64,000 nt of DNA, from positions 1 to 64,000 of the forward strand of contig NZ_JABAEX010000009.1 of NCBI RefSeq assembly GCF_012843315.1, written 5' to 3'. Position numbers and translations under genes: made by a program. Below, piece by piece: positions 29,548 to 39,266 of this stretch. Below the pieces are notes generated by a model, which saw nothing but the letters and a program-made list of their open reading frames with translations, did not search any database and was not told where the DNA came from. How positions within the stretch are numbered: position 1 is the first letter of the stretch; each line of letters starts with the position of its first letter. The DNA is from Streptococcus sp. WB01_FAA12 (GTDB taxonomy: Bacteria > Bacillota > Bacilli > Lactobacillales > Streptococcaceae).

Positions 29548-30778
29548 AAAATTCCTCTAACCTCCATTTATTTTTCTCGGAAATATAGCCTGTAATGACT
29601 TCCCCGTCATCCTGATAATCGCGATCTTCCAGAATCGCCACACTTTCTAAATCATGTATCTTGTAAGACTTAGAAAAGGGCACGCGCAGAGTAAATGCTT
29701 CAAAAATTTCCTTAATCTTATCTAGCAATAAAGCTTGCAAGTTCTCACGACTACCTTGAGACTTAGCTGAAATCATTGCGTACGGTGTCTGGGTAGGAGT
29801 GAAATCCTCCACCAAATCCGCTTTATTATAAAGGGTCAAACGAGGAATATCCTCCATATCCAAATCTTTCATGATAGACAGAACCGTTTTTTCATGCTCC
29901 TCATGATAAGGATTGCTAGCATCAATGACATGAACTAGAAGGTCTACATGCTTGCTTTCTTCCAAGGTCGACTTAAAACTTGACACCAACTCAGTCGGCA
30001 AATCTTGAATAAAGCCAACGGTATCAGTCAAGGTTACCTGTAGATTGCCCCCCAGATGGATGCTTTTAGTTGTCGCATCCAGAGTCGCAAATAATTCATC
30101 TGCTTCATACTGGGTCTTGCTGGTCAAGGTGTTCATGATAGTTGATTTCCCAGCATTGGTGTAGCCAATCAAACCAATCTTAAAGGTACTCGACTCCAGA
30201 CGTTTTTCTCTAACTGTTGCCCGATTTTTCTCAACCACCTTGAGCTGACGCTCGATATCTGTGATTTGATTGCGAACACTACGACGGTTCAGTTCCAGCT
30301 GGCTTTCACCAGGTCCACGGGAACCAATTCCCCCTGCCTGACGGCTGAGCATAATTCCCTGACCAACCAAGCGAGGTAAGAGGTACTTAAGCTGGGCCAA
30401 ATGCACTTGAAGTTTCCCTTCATGGCTTCGAGCCCGCATGGCAAAGATATCCAAAATCAACTGCATACGGTCAATGACTTTTACTCCAAGAATTTCCTCC
30501 AAATTGACATTTTGCCGTGGAGTCAAGCGGTTATTGACGATGACAGTAGTAATTTCTTCTGCATCCACCATCCGTGCAATCTCTTCCAACTTACCAGAGC
30601 CAACAAAAGTCTTGGAATCATATTTTTCACGTTTTTGCCTGTAGCTATCTACAACAACTGCTCCAGCAGTCTTAGCCAGACTGGCCAATTCTTCCATGGA
30701 GAGGTCAAAATTGTCCATGCCCTGCAATTCCACACCGATGAGTAGGACACGTTCCTCTTTTTTCTCCGTTTCAATCAT
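29540..30778 (-). CDS. hflX: Ribosome-associated GTPase HflX
   Basis: HflX splits stalled or hibernating ribosomes. The 412-aa protein has the glycine-rich linker [18 protein letters not shown], then a G domain with P-loop [19 protein letters not shown] (G3) and NKAD (G4). The N-terminal HflX domain spans about 1-200. It overlaps miaA by 8 nt, as miaA-hflX pairs often do. Confidence 0.95.
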   Translation of the reverse strand: MIETEKKEERVLLIGVELQGMDNFDLSMEELASLAKTAGAVVVDSYRQKREKYDSKTFVGSGKLEEIARMVDAEEITTVIVNNRLTPRQNVNLEEILGVKVIDRMQLILDIFAMRARSHEGKLQVHLAQLKYLLPRLVGQGIMLSRQAGGIGSRGPGESQLELNRRSVRNQITDIERQLKVVEKNRATVREKRLESSTFKIGLIGYTNAGKSTIMNTLTSKTQYEADELFATLDATTKSIHLGGNLQVTLTDTVGFIQDLPTELVSSFKSTLEESKHVDLLVHVIDASNPYHEEHEKTVLSIMKDLDMEDIPRLTLYNKADLVEDFTPTQTPYAMISAKSQGSRENLQALLLDKIKEIFEAFTLRVPFSKSYKIHDLESVAILEDRDYQDDGEVITGYISEKNKWRLEEFYD

Positions 30779-31655
30779 CTAAAAACTCCTCTATCTGGCT
30801 TAAAATGCAGTCCTGCACGCCAGGCTCTCCTATCTGATAAAAGGTGACCTGCATGCGATTACGGAACCAGGTCAACTGACGCTTGGCAAAACGACGGGTC
30901 GCCTGTTTGAGACTCTCGCTCGCTTCCTCAAGAGTTTGCTCCCTACGGAAATAAGGAAAGAGTTCCTTGTAGCCAATGCCTTTAGCTGCCTGCACATCTG
31001 GATAATGGTCAAAGAGCCACTTGGCCTCGCCCAAAAGCCCAGCCTCAAACATCAGATCCACTCGGCGATTGATACGTTCATAAAGCTGGCTACGCTCATC
31101 ATCTAAGCAGATAATCAGTGGTTCATAAGGACTTTCTTGATTTTCCAAATCCTGACCAAAATGGACGATTTCCAAGGCACGCATGGCACGACGACGGTTA
31201 AACTGGGGAATTTCCAGGCCTGCTTGCTTCACGAGATGGGCTAATTCCTCATCTGAATAAGGCTCCAAACTAGCTCGATAGGCTAAAATCTCCTCATGAG
31301 GTGTCTCCCCACCTAGATGGTAGCCTTCCAAGAGACTCTGAATATAAAGCCCTGTTCCACCAGCGATAATAGCTAGTTTTCCTCGACTTTGAATGTCTTC
31401 TATAGCCTTTTTAGCTTCTGAAACAAAATCAAAAGCCGAGTAAGACTCGGTCACCTCTCTGACATCAATCAAATGATGAGGAACTGCAGCTTGCTCCTCT
31501 GGGCTAGCCTTGGCCGTCCCAATATCTAACCCTCTGTAAACTTGCTGACTGTCACCACTGACCACCTCTCCACCAAAGCGCTTGGCCACTTCAATAGCAA
31601 GGGCAGTTTTTCCAACAGCAGTCGGTCCAACAATCACAATTATTTTTGTTTTCAT
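30771..31655 (-). CDS. miaA: tRNA dimethylallyltransferase MiaA
   Basis: MiaA adds the isopentenyl group to A37 of tRNAs reading UNN codons. The P-loop GPTAVGKT is at residues 10-17, followed by [16 protein letters not shown] chose the ATG at 31655 ([15 protein letters not shown] 7 nt upstream), giving 294 aa, the family length. An in-frame ATG at 31679 would add eight residues and lacks a ribosome site. Confidence 0.95.
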   Translation of the reverse strand: MKTKIIVIVGPTAVGKTALAIEVAKRFGGEVVSGDSQQVYRGLDIGTAKASPEEQAAVPHHLIDVREVTESYSAFDFVSEAKKAIEDIQSRGKLAIIAGGTGLYIQSLLEGYHLGGETPHEEILAYRASLEPYSDEELAHLVKQAGLEIPQFNRRRAMRALEIVHFGQDLENQESPYEPLIICLDDERSQLYERINRRVDLMFEAGLLGEAKWLFDHYPDVQAAKGIGYKELFPYFRREQTLEEASESLKQATRRFAKRQLTWFRNRMQVTFYQIGEPGVQDCILSQIEEFLDD

Positions 31656-31664
31656 CTTTTTTCC

Positions 31665-31693
31665 TTGAAAAATTCCCATTTTTTCGTTACTAT
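31665..31693 (+). promoter_or_regulatory. Promoter of the small divergent gene
   Basis: TTGAAA (31665-31670), a 17-nt spacer and TACTAT (31688-31693) lie on the plus strand. The -35 overlaps the 5' end of miaA, so the two divergent promoters nearly coincide. Confidence 0.5.
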
Positions 31694-31694
31694 T

Positions 31695-31703
31695 ATTATA
31701 TCA
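31695..31703 (-). promoter_or_regulatory. Extended -10 promoter of the miaA operon
   Basis: The minus strand reads TGATATAAT about 40 nt before the miaA start. There is no good -35. It drives the miaA-hflX-hypothetical-rnz-SDR block. Confidence 0.6.
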
Positions 31704-31775
31704 TAAAAAGGTCAGTCAGAAAAATGCTACCCCTTGAGGAGCCTGGCTGATCGGGAAGATAAAGGAGGAAGACTC

Positions 31776-31946
31776 ATGGCTAAAGGATTCGCTAAAGGTC
31801 TTGTAACAGGTGTTGCAGGAACTGTCGCTGCTGTTGCAGGAGCAGTATACGCATTTAAAAAGAAAGTAATCGAACCAGAAGAGCAAAAAGCAGCTTTCAT
31901 CGAAGAAAACCGTAAAAAAGCAGCTCGCCGCCGCGTATCACATTAA
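31776..31946 (+). CDS. Small DUF3042-type protein
   Basis: The 56-aa product starts MAKGFAKGLVTGVAGTVAAV. It has one Gly/Ala-rich membrane-like helix (about 6-25), then a charged helix and a basic end (KKAARRRVSH). AAAGGAGG at 31761-31768 fixes the start; the longer frame from 31734 lacks one. DUF3042 proteins are small streptococcal/lactobacillal proteins of unknown role, usually next to miaA. It is the first plus-strand gene of the window and is monocistronic. Confidence 0.85.
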   Translation: MAKGFAKGLVTGVAGTVAAVAGAVYAFKKKVIEPEEQKAAFIEENRKKAARRRVSH

Positions 31947-31951
31947 GCAAC

Positions 31952-31986
31952 AAAAGAAGTTGAGAAATCTCAACTTCTTTTTATTT
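31952..31986 (+). terminator. Terminator of the DUF3042-type gene
   Basis: A 13-bp stem (AAAGAAGTTGAGA with its complement) is followed by TTTTTATTTT on the plus strand, 7 nt past the stop codon. Confidence 0.85.
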
Positions 31987-31992
31987 TCTTTT

Positions 31993-32097
31993 ATACTCAA
32001 TGAAAATCAAAGAGCAAACTAGGAAGCTAGCCGCAGGCTGTACTTGAGTACGGTAAGGCGACGCTGACGTGGTTTGAATTTGATTTTCGAAGAGTAT
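31993..32097. repeat. BOX element (boxA-boxC, no boxB), copy 1
   Basis: The 105-bp element begins ATACTCAATGAAAATCAAAG and ends GATTTTCGAAGAGTAT. Its terminal inverted repeats and interior match the A and C modules of streptococcal BOX elements with no B module. It is identical over its whole length to the copy at 45486. It ends on the first base of the thyA stop triplet (TTA on the plus strand). Confidence 0.9.
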
Positions 32098-32936
32098 TAA
32101 ATAGCTAGGTCAAACTTCAGCTGTGGCTTGACCGGATTATAGTCAACCAACTCAAAGTCTTCGGCTTTGATATCAAAGAAATTGGTCTCATCTGGCACAT
32201 TCAAGACCAAACGTGGTTGGCAGTTTGACGGCTCACGACGAAGCAATTCCTCTGCTTGTTCAAATTGATTATCATAGATATGGAGGTTGTTGATAAAGTA
32301 GAAGAACTTCCCAACATTCCAGCCGAAATGCTTGGCAATCATCATTTGAAGAGCTACGTACTGCATAGCGTTAATGTGGTGGGCCACCAGCATGTCATTA
32401 GAGCGCTGGGTCAAAGTCGCATCTAGATAAATTTCTCCATCTACTCGACGGACATCAAACATGGTTTGAAAGGCGCATGGAAGGAGGCCGTCTGTCTCCT
32501 CAAATGCTTGGTAATCCCATAGTGAGATGATATTACGACGATTCCAAGGGTTGGCTTCCAACTGTTTGAGAATCTTATTGATGATGTCGTGTTTCTTAAC
32601 AACTGCCCCATAGCGCTCACCAATGGTTCCCGTATCTCCCACTTCCCAGTCATTCCAGTAGTGAACATTGTACTTGTTATTTAGCACTTCTAGGCTATTA
32701 GACTGGTCTTGGTAGATCCAGAGAACTTCTTTTATAGCTGATTTGATTGCAATGGGTCGCAAGGTCGTGATGGGGAATTCCCCTTTTGCCAGGTCATACT
32801 CAGCAAAGGCACCCGTTACGTACTTGGAGTTGGCAATAGTCCCATCCTTGTACTTGGGACGTGCTTGTTCAGAAAAGACGCCGTCTTTGAGGATTCGTTC
32901 AATATTCTCTTTAAAAATCGTATCTGCTTTTGTCAT
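32097..32936 (-). CDS. thyA: Thymidylate synthase
   Basis: ThyA makes dTMP from dUMP with methylenetetrahydrofolate. The 279-aa protein has the catalytic C154 in [12 protein letters not shown] and the QRSND motif that binds dUMP. It is of normal length. The stop codon is formed at the edge of a BOX element, so the last codons could have been reshaped by the insertion. Confidence 0.96.
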   Translation of the reverse strand: MTKADTIFKENIERILKDGVFSEQARPKYKDGTIANSKYVTGAFAEYDLAKGEFPITTLRPIAIKSAIKEVLWIYQDQSNSLEVLNNKYNVHYWNDWEVGDTGTIGERYGAVVKKHDIINKILKQLEANPWNRRNIISLWDYQAFEETDGLLPCAFQTMFDVRRVDGEIYLDATLTQRSNDMLVAHHINAMQYVALQMMIAKHFGWNVGKFFYFINNLHIYDNQFEQAEELLRREPSNCQPRLVLNVPDETNFFDIKAEDFELVDYNPVKPQLKFDLAI

Positions 32937-32965
32937 TTACTCTCACCTCATTTATAGTCTTAACT

Positions 32966-32974
32966 AGTATAGCA
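32966..32974 (-). promoter_or_regulatory. thyA extended -10
   Basis: The minus strand reads TGCTATACT about 30 nt before the ATG. The region directly follows the glucokinase terminator. Confidence 0.6.
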
Positions 32975-32977
32975 TAA

Positions 32978-33031
32978 AAAAGAAAAGAGGAACATTACTA
33001 ACTCTAGGTTAGCATTTTCCCTCTTTTATTA
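32978..33031 (-). terminator. Terminator after glucokinase
   Basis: AAAAGAGG and its complement flank a second inner hairpin (GCTAAC with GTTAG). On the minus strand the structure ends in TTTTCTTTTTT. Confidence 0.7.
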
Positions 33032-33033
33032 TT

Positions 33034-33993
33034 TTATTGCAATACAAGTGATGCTGCTCCGATAACTCCAGCGTCATTTCCTAGAGTTGCAAGAGCCAAT
33101 TTTGTGGATGTGCGTACTTGTGGGAAGGTATTTTCGTCATAGACCTTTTGCACGCCTTGGAGAAGGAATTCTCCCGCAGCTGACACCCCACCTCCGATAA
33201 CAATCGTTGAAGGATTGAGGATTGATCCGATATTGGCACAAGCAATTCCCAAGTATCGTGAGAAGTTACGGTAAACGATCAAGGCAAGGTCGTCTCCTTC
33301 TTTTGCAAGGTCAAAGACAGTTTTAGCAGTTACTTCTTCACCGTCGTCGATCAAGCGTTTCAAGGCCGCATCGCCTTCGTATTCATCTGCATAACGACGA
33401 GTCAAGTTGACAATCCCTGTTGCTGAAGCAACTGTCTCAAGACAGCCTTTTTTACCACAGGTACATGCGATTGGTTGGTCAAAGTCAACAGTGATGTGAC
33501 CAAGCTCACCAGCAGCACCAGCAACACCGTGGAGCAATTTTCCTTCTGCCACGATACCGCCACCAACACCTGTACCAAGTGTCATAAAGACAACGTCCGG
33601 TTGGTTGTCACCAGCGCCCATCCAGCGCTCACCAAGAGCAGCTACGTTGGCATCATTATCGATGAAGAATGGAATACCCAAGGCTTTTTCAATCTTTTCT
33701 TTAATTGGTTGAAGGGTTTTCCAGTTTAGGTTGTAGGCACCGATAACAGTTCCTTTTTCACGGTCAACCACACCAGGTGATCCCATTCCAATCCCTCGGA
33801 AGTCTGTAGCTGACAATCCAAGCAAGTCCAAACGATGTTGAATAGACTCAATCATATCATCTACGATATGGCTTCCTTCGTCCAAAATATTGGTCTTGAT
33901 AGACCATTTTTCTTGGATTTCTCCCTCTTGAGTTAAAATTGCAAATTTGATAGATGTTCCACCAAGGTCAATCCCAATAATCTTTTGACTCAT
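33034..33993 (-). CDS. glk: Glucokinase (ROK family)
   Basis: It phosphorylates glucose with ATP. The 319-aa protein has IDLGGTSIKFAIL at the N-terminus, GTGVGGGIV, and the ROK zinc motif CTCGKKGCLE. Its length and motifs match streptococcal GlkA, which also assists catabolite control. It is monocistronic, with its own promoter at 34031 and a terminator. Confidence 0.94.
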   Translation of the reverse strand: MSQKIIGIDLGGTSIKFAILTQEGEIQEKWSIKTNILDEGSHIVDDMIESIQHRLDLLGLSATDFRGIGMGSPGVVDREKGTVIGAYNLNWKTLQPIKEKIEKALGIPFFIDNDANVAALGERWMGAGDNQPDVVFMTLGTGVGGGIVAEGKLLHGVAGAAGELGHITVDFDQPIACTCGKKGCLETVASATGIVNLTRRYADEYEGDAALKRLIDDGEEVTAKTVFDLAKEGDDLALIVYRNFSRYLGIACANIGSILNPSTIVIGGGVSAAGEFLLQGVQKVYDENTFPQVRTSTKLALATLGNDAGVIGAASLVLQ

Positions 33994-34030
33994 CGTCTTC
34001 TCCTTTTTAATTGAAAATGCTTACAGATAT

Positions 34031-34059
34031 AGTATAACAAAATCGTTAGATTTGTGCAA
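34031..34059 (-). promoter_or_regulatory. Glucokinase promoter
   Basis: TTGCAC (34054-34059), a 17-nt spacer and TATACT (34031-34036), with TG at the extended position. Confidence 0.65.
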
Positions 34060-34096
34060 AGGTTTGCGTGGAAAAGTTACATCTAATAATTAATAA

Positions 34097-35938
34097 CTAT
34101 TTATCCCCTAGTTTTTGAATGGCATAGTTTGCTTCTTCTTTTGTAAATTTTCCAATCCTAGGAGAAGTTAGCCTGTTATAAATTTCTGTTTTTGATAAAT
34201 TGCTGTATTTTCGGTATTCTCTTGCTTGAATTAAGGCATTTGATTTATAATCTGCATTCAAGTGATCGATGGCATACTGCGCTGCTGAACTTGAAAAACC
34301 ATGCGTAACTCGTGACGTTAATTGGTCATAGAGATCTTTTTTTGACATATGTGAAGACGAATTATAACTTTTCGCTTTAATTAAAGCAGCATTGTATTGA
34401 TTCCCGTCTGCTGGTTTTGGTTGCCAGACACCATCGTATCCTACATAGTAACGGCCACCATCTACCCATTTGTCCTTAGCCATTTTACCGTCTGATTCAA
34501 CATAATAACGGCCACCATCTACCCATTCATTCTTGGCCACCTTACCATCTGATTTATAATAATAGTATCCTACCCATTTATTGCGGGCAATGCTTCCTTC
34601 TGGTGTTAAATCTAGTTTTTGAATGGCATAGTTTGCTTCTTCTTTTGTAAATTTTCCAATCCTAGGAGAAGTTAGCCTGTTATAAATTTCTGTTTTTGAT
34701 AAATTGCTGTATTTTCGGTATTCTCTTGCTTGAATTAAGGCATTTGATTTGTAATCTGCATTCAAGTGATCGATGGCATACTGCGCTACTGAACTTGAAA
34801 AACCATGTGTAACTTGTGACGTTAATTGGTCATAGAGATCTTTTTTTGACATATGTGAAGACGAATTATAGCTTTTCGCTTTAATTAAAGCAGCATTGTA
34901 CTGGTTCCCACCTGCTGGTTTTGGTTGCCAGACACCATCGTATCCTACATAGTAACGGCCACCATCTACCCATTTGTCCCTAGCCATTTCACCATCTGAT
35001 TCAACATAATAACGGCCACCATCTACCCATTCATTCTTGGCCATCTTTCCATCTGATTTGAGATAATATTTACCTACTCATTTATTACGAGCAGAGCTTC
35101 CTTCTGCTGTTAGATAATAATATGAACCATAGTTTTTATCATAAATCCAGTCACTTTTAACCATCTTTCCATCAGAATCAACATAATACCGACCACCATC
35201 TACCCACTCATTTTTAGCTCTCTTTCCATCTGATTTGAGGTAGTAATTTCCTACCCAGCCAGACTGAACTTTAGATTGTGATTTATCCTGTTTAGGAGTT
35301 GTTTCTTTAGCTTTTTCAGTCGGTTTGGGTGCCGGCTTCGGCGCGGGTTTGGGTGCCGGCTTTGGCGCGGGTTTTGGTTCTGGTTTCGGTGCTGGCTTCG
35401 GCGTTGGTTTTGGTGCCGGCTTCGGCGCAGGTTTTGGTGCCGGCTTCGGCGCGGGTTTTGGTGCCGGCTTCGGTGCGGGTTTTAGTGCCGGCTTCGGCGC
35501 GGGTTTTGGTGCCGGCTTCGGTGCGGGTTTTGGTACCGGCTTCGGTGCGGGTTTTAGTGCCGGCTTCGGCGCGGGTTTTGGTGCTGGCTTCGGCGCGGGT
35601 TTTGGTACCGGCTTCGGCGCGGGTTTTGGTGCCGGCTTCGGCGCTGGTTTTGGTGCTGGTGTTTTTGGTTTCTCAGCTGGTTTTGGTGCTGGTTTTGGTG
35701 CTGGCTTTGGCTCTGGTTTCGGAGCTGATTTCGGCGCTGGTGTTTTCGGTTTCTCAGCTTGATTTGGCGCCGAAGTTGTATTCTCTTTTACAACCTTACT
35801 ATTTTTAGATACATCCTTTTCTTGAGCAGAAACATGCTGAGCCGAAAAAGGAAAGGCTCCAGTTGTATCTGTAAGTGAAATGAGTCCCAGCGTTGCAGTT
35901 GCTAAGCTGGTTACTAAAAATTTTTTTGATTTTTTCAT
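34097..35938 (-). pseudogene. Proline-rich cell-wall-binding protein with Ltp repeats, broken by an in-frame TGA
   Basis: The ATG at 35938 (GGAG upstream) opens a secretion signal ([20 protein letters not shown], ending near VSAQE). A long PAPKP/PKPAP stretch follows, then choline-binding-like repeats ([20 protein letters not shown] and [10 protein letters not shown] types). At 35078-35080 the codon that is TGG (Trp) in the parallel repeat is TGA. The same frame then reads on to 34097 with more wall-binding repeats and four Ltp-type units (PF07553-like; SHMSKKDLYDQLTS and SNLSKTEIYNRLTS). The intact gene would encode about 613 aa. As it stands, only a 286-aa piece with a few binding repeats can be made, unless the stop is read through. 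The role of the Ltp part here is unknown; some Ltp proteins block phage DNA entry. Confidence 0.85.
34108..35075 (-). repeat. 504-bp tandem duplication in the Ltp/wall-binding gene
   Basis: The unit starting CTAGTTTTTGAATGGCATAG at 34108 recurs at 34612 and carries one wall-binding block plus two Ltp units. The copies are nearly identical, so the duplication is recent. Confidence 0.9.
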
Positions 35939-35973
35939 AAAAATCTCCATTATTTTTATTGATTTATACTTAT

Positions 35974-36003
35974 AGTATACCATATTTTTAATTTTACTCT
36001 CAA
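35974..36003 (-). promoter_or_regulatory. Promoter of the broken surface-protein gene
   Basis: TTGAGA (35998-36003), an 18-nt spacer and TATACT (35974-35979), with TGG before the -10. Confidence 0.55.
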
Positions 36004-36057
36004 ATCAAATATTAAATATTCAGAAATAAATCTAAAACTTAATTGAAAAATCCATAG

Positions 36058-37773
36058 TTATATCACTTCCAACTCATACAAACCTCTGACTGCATTACAG
36101 CAATAGATAGCCTCCGTCTGAGCTAGGTCTTTTAAAGTCAAGACTTTTTCCTCTACCTGTCCTTTTTCCAGCAAACACTGACGATAAATTCCTGGCAAAA
36201 TTCCTAGGCTGGTAGGCGGTGTGTAGAGTTTCCCAGCAATTTTCAGAACTAGATTCCCGATAGAGGTTTCTAATAGCTCTCCTGCTGCATTATGGTAAAT
36301 GATTTCCTGTTCCCCTAGGCTCAAATGCGGTCGGTGAGTGGTTTTGAAGTAGGTAAATGCTTGTTGCAAATCCGCTTCCTGAAGGCAAAGTTTGGCTTGG
36401 CAGAAGCTTGGACTAAGGGGTGTTAAGTTTTGGCGACTAAGTTCCATCTCTCCAGACTTGCTGAGAGAAATTCGCAAACGGTAGTCTTGGTGGGAATCAC
36501 AAGCTTGACACTCTTCCTCTATCTTTTGTCTCAAGTATTCTGGATCAAAAGGAAAAGTAAAATAACGACTCGCCTCTGTCAGTCTTTCCAAATGTTGATC
36601 TTCAAACAGCAGCCTCTTCTGGCTGATTTTTCCAGTTGAAATCAGTTTGAAACGAGCTTGTTTACGATAGAGAACAGCCGCCTTTTGATGAACTTCACGG
36701 TATTCAGATTCCCAGGTGCTATCCCAAGTAATCCCGCCGCCAACTCCATAGATTGCTTGGCCCTTGTGAAGTTGAATGGTCCGAATGGCGACATTAAAAA
36801 TCCGTCGTCCATTTGGAAGCAAGAGACCAATCGTTCCGCAGTAGACTCCTCTGGGTTGTGGCTCCAAGTCCTTGATAATTTCCATGGTCGCAATTTTGGG
36901 TGCTCCCGTTATGGATCCACAAGGAAAGAGAGAACGGAAGATTTCAACTAGGTCCACATCCGATCGCAACTGACTCTTGATGGTCGAAGTCATCTGCCAA
37001 ACAGTTGAATACTGCTCTACCTGACACAGACGCTCCACGTGCTCGCTGCCCACTTCAGAAATACGGTTCATATCATTGCGCAAGAGATCCACAATCATCA
37101 TATTTTCAGAGCGATTTTTAGGATCCTGCTCCAACCAACTAGCTTGGGCAAGGTCTTCTTGGTCAGTCACTCCCCGCTGGGTTGTTCCCTTCATTGGACG
37201 AGTCGTTAATTCTCTGTCATTTTGCTCAAAAAAGAGCTCTGGGCTCATGGAAATCACTGCCATCTCATCATGTTCAACATAGGCATTGTAGCCCGCCTCC
37301 TGTTCTACCACCATGCGATTGTAGATGGCAAAAGGATTGGCACTTAAGTCTTGCTTGAGTTGGACGGTGTAGTTGACCTGATAGGTGTCCCCCTGACGCA
37401 AATGATGGTGAATCTGCCCAATAGCTTTTTCATAGTCCTCTGCAGATGTTACTTCCTGCCACTTTGAAGACAAATCAATATCATCATAAGTCAGAGGAAT
37501 AGGCGATGTTTCTACGTTATCGTGAACCGTAAAGTAAAGCAAGTACTCGCCCAGTAGAGGAGACTTGTGAACTGCTAGTTTTTCCTCAAAAGCAGGTGCA
37601 GCCTCATAGCTGACATAGCCCACGGCATAATAACCTTGCTCTTGGTAGCTTTCCACTTGTGCCAGCAAGTCTGCCACTTCTGATAAATCTCTCGTTTTTA
37701 ACTCTATGATGGGCTGGGTAAAGGTGTATCTCTCTCCCAAAGCCCTAAAATCAATCACTGTTTTTCTATGCAT
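36058..37773 (-). CDS. pabB: Aminodeoxychorismate synthase I / lyase fusion (PabB-PabC)
   Basis: It makes p-aminobenzoate for folate. The N-terminal ~370 aa is a chorismate-binding PabB domain (TTRPMKGTTQRG, FPCGSITGAPKIATMEII, GVGGGITWDS). From about residue 385 (FKLISTGKISQKRLLFEDQH) it continues as a class IV aminotransferase-like PabC lyase. The ATG at 37773 begins MHRKTVIDF and gives 571 aa. An upstream in-frame TTG at 37791 is not supported. The -10 lies only 6 nt before the ATG, so the transcript may be nearly leaderless. Confidence 0.93.
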   Translation of the reverse strand: MHRKTVIDFRALGERYTFTQPIIELKTRDLSEVADLLAQVESYQEQGYYAVGYVSYEAAPAFEEKLAVHKSPLLGEYLLYFTVHDNVETSPIPLTYDDIDLSSKWQEVTSAEDYEKAIGQIHHHLRQGDTYQVNYTVQLKQDLSANPFAIYNRMVVEQEAGYNAYVEHDEMAVISMSPELFFEQNDRELTTRPMKGTTQRGVTDQEDLAQASWLEQDPKNRSENMMIVDLLRNDMNRISEVGSEHVERLCQVEQYSTVWQMTSTIKSQLRSDVDLVEIFRSLFPCGSITGAPKIATMEIIKDLEPQPRGVYCGTIGLLLPNGRRIFNVAIRTIQLHKGQAIYGVGGGITWDSTWESEYREVHQKAAVLYRKQARFKLISTGKISQKRLLFEDQHLERLTEASRYFTFPFDPEYLRQKIEEECQACDSHQDYRLRISLSKSGEMELSRQNLTPLSPSFCQAKLCLQEADLQQAFTYFKTTHRPHLSLGEQEIIYHNAAGELLETSIGNLVLKIAGKLYTPPTSLGILPGIYRQCLLEKGQVEEKVLTLKDLAQTEAIYCCNAVRGLYELEVI

Positions 37774-37779
37774 ACCTTT

Positions 37780-37788
37780 AGTATAGCA
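37780..37788 (-). promoter_or_regulatory. Extended -10 directly before pabB
   Basis: The minus strand reads TGCTATACT, then AAAGGT and the ATG. Transcription would start at or next to the start codon. Confidence 0.55.
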
Positions 37789-37960
37789 CAAAAAAGCCGA
37801 CCTAGAACAGCTAAATCCAGCTTTGTTTACTGATTTCTATAACGGAAAATCTTCTCTAAGTTTCTTTTTTCTACTTTTTGGCAATTCTCCATCAGATAGC
37901 ACCCCTTCTTCTTGTAAATACTGGTCTTGCTTGGAACACTTCGCACAAGAATTCAACAAC

Positions 37961-38002
37961 AAAAACAGAGAGAGTCTTAGTTGCTATACCCTTACTCTCT
38001 CT
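37961..38002 (-). terminator. Terminator after the small kinase gene
   Basis: AGAGAGAGT (37967-37975) pairs with ACTCTCTCT (37994-38002), with TTTTTG following on the minus strand. The interval 37792-37960 shows no other feature. Confidence 0.7.
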
Positions 38003-38007
38003 ATCTT

Positions 38008-38535
38008 TTACTGTTCAGAAACTAAAAATTGATTTGAAGTTTTAATGATGCCTACCGTTTCTTTGACATCTAAGTCATCCGTGTACAGAAAATGATGTTT
38101 CTCACTATTTTTAGCCAAGAATTCATTTCTTGCTTGGATTGATAAATCGCCTGTTCTCTCAATTTCTTTCCGAGAAGAATCCCTATCTTTCAAGGTTTCT
38201 TCTTCTGCCATTAAGACACAATACTTTAGCTTAATTTGTTTTTCCTTTAAGAAGGCTACAATTTTCTTCAGTTGATCTTCAAATATGACATACTCTATCA
38301 CGACAGTAATGCCACGGTCGATGAAATTATTGGTCAGACTGATGATATTATCCCAGAATAAATCCATGTAAAATCCATCATCTTCCCAAGGAGCTACGAG
38401 ACCTCCTTTAATCATTAAGTAAATCATGTCTCCCTCTATCACTGCACTTTTGTCAAAAGAATAGGCCAACTCTTTGCTGACGGTGCTCTTTCCAACGCCT
38501 GGGGGACCTGAAATGATATAAACACAATTTTCCAA
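38008..38535 (-). CDS. P-loop kinase of unknown substrate
   Basis: The 175-aa protein has Walker A GPPGVGKST near the N-terminus and the small-kinase layout with a lid-like RDSSRKEIERTGDLS segment. The start is TTG at 38535: an in-frame TAA lies two codons upstream, no ATG precedes the P-loop, and AGAGG sits at a fitting distance. It could phosphorylate a small molecule such as a nucleoside, sugar or antibiotic. I cannot name the substrate. Confidence 0.7.
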   Translation of the reverse strand: MENCVYIISGPPGVGKSTVSKELAYSFDKSAVIEGDMIYLMIKGGLVAPWEDDGFYMDLFWDNIISLTNNFIDRGITVVIEYVIFEDQLKKIVAFLKEKQIKLKYCVLMAEEETLKDRDSSRKEIERTGDLSIQARNEFLAKNSEKHHFLYTDDLDVKETVGIIKTSNQFLVSEQ

Positions 38536-38590
38536 CTTTATACCTCTACATACTTGAAATATCTCTAACTTACGATAACTTTCAGCCCAC

Positions 38591-39169
38591 TTATGACTTT
38601 CTTATGAAGTCTTCAGGATACTGCGCACGCGCACCTCCGATTAGTTTTGGACGACTAGCTAGAGCCGTTACATGGGCATGGCCAATCTCACGCAAAACTG
38701 GTCGAATCGGAACCTGCACATGTTTGACATGCATGCCAATTGCAGTATCTCCGATATCAATTCCTGCAAGAGCCGTGATGAACTCCACTTCAACAGGGTC
38801 CTTCATAAACTTAAAGGCAGCTAGCTGACCCGAACCCCCTGCATGAAGAGTTGGAAGGACGCTAACGATTTCCAGACCAAACTGCTCCGCTACTTGACGT
38901 TCAACGACCAGAGCACGATTGATATGCTCGCATCCTTGAACGGCTAGATGGATTCCTTTCACTTTCAGGATATCCAAAATCGTCTTCACAATGATTTCGC
39001 CAATTTCTTGGCTTGATTCCTTGCCTATATGGCCGCCTAAAACTTCGCTAGAGGATAAACCTAGGACAAAGAGGCTTCCTTCACGCAATCCAGCCTTTTC
39101 CAAAACATCTTCAATTACCTGCTGTGTTTCTGTTTTAATTCTACTTTTGTCCATCACTCTTAACCTCAT
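38591..39169 (-). CDS. TIGR01440 / DUF436 family protein
   Basis: The 192-aa product resembles the conserved TIGR01440 proteins of Firmicutes ([54 protein letters not shown]). The function is unknown. It is soluble, with no membrane helix. AGGAG lies 5 nt before the ATG at 39169; a second ATG at 39154 is less well placed. It stands alone between the histidine kinase terminator and the small kinase. Confidence 0.8.
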   Translation of the reverse strand: MRLRVMDKSRIKTETQQVIEDVLEKAGLREGSLFVLGLSSSEVLGGHIGKESSQEIGEIIVKTILDILKVKGIHLAVQGCEHINRALVVERQVAEQFGLEIVSVLPTLHAGGSGQLAAFKFMKDPVEVEFITALAGIDIGDTAIGMHVKHVQVPIRPVLREIGHAHVTALASRPKLIGGARAQYPEDFIRKS

Positions 39170-39236
39170 TTTTCTCCTACTATCATATCTTTTTTTACTG
39201 ATTTTATCAAGACGGACTGATTATTCTAATTTTTCA

Positions 39237-39266
39237 AAGTAAAACTCCCAGAATAAACTGGGAGTT
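39237..39266 (-). terminator. Terminator of the two-component operon
   Basis: AACTCCCAG (39243-39251) pairs with CTGGGAGTT (39258-39266), followed by TTTTAC on the minus strand. It overlaps the histidine kinase stop codon. Confidence 0.85.

Noticed and set aside
35325..35808. Two plus-strand frames rich in Gly/Ala or Val/Leu
   Set aside because: They mirror the Pro/Lys repeat of the surface protein on the other strand and have no ribosome site.
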